Source: an uncultured Collinsella sp. (GTDB taxonomy: Bacteria; Actinomycetota; Coriobacteriia; Coriobacteriales; Coriobacteriaceae). From it: a DNA stretch of 26,713 nucleotides. Location of the stretch: the NCBI GenBank assembly GCA_900549245.1, contig URNQ01000006.1, positions 1 to 26,713 of the forward strand. The letters are read 5' to 3'. The notes under the pieces were generated by a model that was not told where the DNA came from, did no database searches, and was given only the letters and a program-made list of their open reading frames with translations. This document shows positions 25,084 to 26,713 of the stretch, piece by piece. Position 1 is the first letter of the stretch. The number at the start of each line of letters is the position of its first letter. Made by a program: the position numbers and the translations under genes.

Positions 25084-25284
25084 AACTTCTCCATTCGCAG
25101 AGTGCGGTTATGCGATAGTTTTGGTCACTATACTGCCCAGATGTTTAAAGATGCTGGTTTAATTGTCTGCGCGGCGCAATAAATCGGTGGGCGGACGTGT
25201 TGGGGTGTTTGTCGTTTTCGTACTGTTGCCACATTTGGGGCGGTTCCGGCGTCCGGCATCCTCGCGTTCGTCGGCTACAGGCAT
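25084..25284 (-). promoter_or_regulatory. Upstream region of the PI-PLC gene
   Basis: This ~200-base stretch carries no gene I can support. On the minus strand TATAGT (complement of 25127-25132) is a possible -10 about 45 bases before the start. It overlaps a short inverted repeat, ATAGT-N7-ACTAT (25115-25131), that could be an operator. No good -35 was found. Confidence 0.3.
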
Positions 25285-25317
25285 AAGAAAGGGAGGGTCG
25301 GTTTACCGGCCCTCCCT
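25285..25317 (-). terminator. Terminator of the first lipoprotein gene
   Basis: AGGGAGGGTCGG (25290-25301) pairs with CCGGCCCTCCCT (25306-25317) with one G-U type pair and a four-base loop. AAGAAA before it gives a T-rich run on the minus strand. It is 72 bases beyond the stop codon. Confidence 0.82.
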
Positions 25318-25388
25318 GGGTACGAAGCGCTGGGGTACCGTCGCTTGTTTGCGCTGTGCCCGTGTTTCCCGCTGCGCTCGCCAGCCGC

Positions 25389-25982
25389 TTAGCGCTTGAT
25401 CTCGATATCGTCGAGCTTGACGTCCATGGCCTCGGTCTTGGCTTCGGCGATGTCGTCGGCAAATTCCAGAGACTTCATCATGGTCTCGACGGCGTCCTTG
25501 TGCTCCTCGACGTTGTCGATGCTCACGTAGACGCTGCTGCCGCCTGCTTCGGTGAAGTACTCGGTCGTCACGCCGCCCGAGTGTGTATAGGAAGCGTTGC
25601 GCCAAGTCTTGCCGTTGTACTTGACGGGGTCATTCTCGGTCCACTCAAAGTTGGCCTTCCATTTGGCCTCGTAGTCGAACAGCTCGTCGGCGTTCTTGTC
25701 AGAGTCGAAGACGGGGATGAAGCGGTCGCTGGCGTGCTCGCTCTCGGTGAACTTAAACTGGGCCCTGTCGGCGGTATCGCCTGCGACGTCGGTGATCTCG
25801 ACGCCCTCAGGAACCTCGACTTTAAACCAAATGAAGTCGGTCCTCATATCCACGGCTGGCTTTTCTGTTCCGCCGCCACCGCCACTGCCGGCAGCGCCAC
25901 CGCTTCCACCGCAACCCACCAGGGCAACTGCGGCAAAGAGACTGATGCAGAGGGTGAGAATCGCAAAGGCCTTCTTTTTCAT
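25389..25982 (-). CDS. Lipoprotein, first of two tandem paralogues
   Basis: The product has 197 residues. A lipoprotein signal peptide is clear: basic MKKK, a hydrophobic core, then the lipobox LVGC with Cys24. A Gly/Ser linker follows, then a ~145-residue domain starting DFIWFKVEVPEG. Key shared features with the next gene are DRFIPV, W...NDPVKYNGKTW, YFTEAGGSSVYV, a helix with MMKSLEFADD, and the end IEIKR. I do not recognise the family. GAGGAGG precedes ATG 25982. It has its own terminator and lies downstream of its paralogue and upstream of the PI-PLC gene on the minus strand, so the three may form a surface-protein cluster. Confidence 0.88.
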   Translation of the reverse strand: MKKKAFAILTLCISLFAAVALVGCGGSGGAAGSGGGGGTEKPAVDMRTDFIWFKVEVPEGVEITDVAGDTADRAQFKFTESEHASDRFIPVFDSDKNADELFDYEAKWKANFEWTENDPVKYNGKTWRNASYTHSGGVTTEYFTEAGGSSVYVSIDNVEEHKDAVETMMKSLEFADDIAEAKTEAMDVKLDDIEIKR

Positions 25983-26119
25983 GGTCGTGTCCTCCTCGAT
26001 CTGTAACCGCCTATGGATTACCTGTCTTTACTGTACGCGTGGACGGCTCGCTAGGGTGGGCCATGTGTCCCATTCTGAGGGCCGGATTTGCGCCGTTAAG
26101 TGGCAATATGTTCGGGCGC

Positions 26120-26154
26120 AAAAGAGGGGAGGGCCGATGCTGTCGGCCCTCCCC
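26120..26154 (-). terminator. Terminator of the second lipoprotein-like gene
   Basis: GGGGAGGGCCGA (26126-26137) pairs with TCGGCCCTCCCC (26143-26154) around a five-base loop. AAAAG before it gives a T-run on the minus strand. Its GGGAGGGYCG core is shared with the terminator at 25285-25317, which suggests the gene was duplicated together with its terminator. Confidence 0.88.
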
Positions 26155-26224
26155 GGGGTTGGGTGTCCGTTGTTTTAATGGGGCGCGTGTATGCGGGTGC
26201 GCATAGGCACGTGCAGGTGTCCCG

Positions 26225-26713
26225 TTACTTGATCTCGATGCTCGAAATCTCGACTTCACGTGCCTCGTCAACTGCTTTCTTCATGTCGTCGGGGAACTCG
26301 ATGGAGTTGAGAAGCGCCTCGGCTTCTTTCTTGTGCAGGTCGAAGTTCGCGATGAGAACGCAGACGCTTCCCGGCTCAACGTCGGTAAAGAGATAGGTAT
26401 GGGTGCCGCGGTTGTCCTTGCACGTTCCGGTGAGCCATGTCCTGCCGTTGTACTCGACGGGGTCGCCAACTTCCCACTGGAACATGCTGCTCTTTCGACC
26501 TTCATCGGCAAGAGCCTCTTCTGCCGTCATCTTCTCTTCCCAAACAGGTATGAAGCGGTCAACCGTGGTGTTCTCGTTCTCGAGGAAGGTGAGCTGGACC
26601 CTGTCTGCATTCTTGCCGGCGGAGTCGCTCACGCCAACGTTCTCGGGCATCTCGACCTTAAACCAGATAAAGTCGGTCTTTGCGGCTGCGGGGGCCTTTT
26701 CCTTGCTCTCGTT
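26225..26713 (-). CDS. Second tandem paralogue, exported protein (5' end missing)
   Basis: The frame is open to the right window edge, so the start and any signal peptide are missing. The visible 162 residues begin with a Lys/Glu/Ala linker (NESKEKAPAAAKTD), then repeat the domain of the neighbouring lipoprotein: DFIWFKVEMPEN, DRFIPVWEE, W..GDPVEYNGRTW, YLFTDVEPGSVCV, LLNSIEFPDD and the end EISSIEIK. Met at 26650 is inside this domain and is not the true start. By analogy it should be a lipoprotein. It is probably a tandem duplicate that has since diverged substantially, most in the middle (EEKMTAEEALADEG). Function unknown. Confidence 0.85.
   Translation of the reverse strand, partial: NESKEKAPAAAKTDFIWFKVEMPENVGVSDSAGKNADRVQLTFLENENTTVDRFIPVWEEKMTAEEALADEGRKSSMFQWEVGDPVEYNGRTWLTGTCKDNRGTHTYLFTDVEPGSVCVLIANFDLHKKEAEALLNSIEFPDDMKKAVDEAREVEISSIEIK

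Overview
The window is high-GC (roughly 60%), densely packed bacterial DNA. The PHP-containing actinobacterial-type DnaE, an adjacent ruvCAB cluster under an actinobacterial/Bacillus-type SOS box, a formate-THF ligase, a superoxide reductase and Tat/lipoprotein surface proteins together suggest an anaerobic gut actinobacterium of the Coriobacteriia. Collinsella is my best guess. That assignment is recognition from memory, not the result of a search.

Layout. Bases 2-544 are the tail of an AddA/RecB-like helicase-nuclease. A long inverted repeat and a DUF3284-type protein follow (680-1189). Then comes an AT-richer block (about 1200-2630) with an MFS transporter and a small overlapping ORF, which looks acquired. 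The core replication/repair part is dnaE (2734-6537), a SWIM/SNF2 helicase 28 bases downstream (6566-10033), a one-domain superoxide reductase (10184-10546), a large NAD+ synthetase homologue whose catalytic motifs appear to be lost (10664-12649), and ruvC-ruvA-ruvB joined by TGATG overlaps (12944-15152). A structured intergenic element and a LexA-type box (GAAC-N4-GTTC) directly after a -10 lie in front of ruvC. Formate-THF ligase (15297-16964) ends in a strong terminator.

The right half is envelope and accessory. It holds a one-TM protein with a PASTA-like domain and heptad repeats (17144-18133), a convergent Mn-type CDF exporter with an apparent second C-terminal domain (18146-19327, minus), and a double zinc-ribbon protein (19546-20883). 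A YhcG/DUF1016 PD-(D/E)XK protein follows (20941-21990, minus), then a small protein whose start lies in a perfect 40-bp tandem duplication (22154-22468). Next is a Tat-exported PI-PLC-like protein with a probable lectin domain and an apparently frameshifted cell-wall anchor (22594-25083, minus). Last are two tandem paralogous lipoproteins or exported proteins (25389-25982, and 26225 to the window edge, both minus), each followed by a similar terminator.

Working together: dnaE and the SNF2 helicase probably form a transcription unit, and ruvCAB is an SOS-regulated Holliday-junction operon. The PI-PLC-like protein and the lipoproteins form a minus-strand surface-protein cluster. The observations most worth checking are the NAD synthetase pseudoenzyme, the anomalous RuvC segment, the frameshifted PI-PLC anchor, the structured element before ruvC, and the 40-bp duplication. 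No tRNA, rRNA, CRISPR array or complete insertion sequence was seen.
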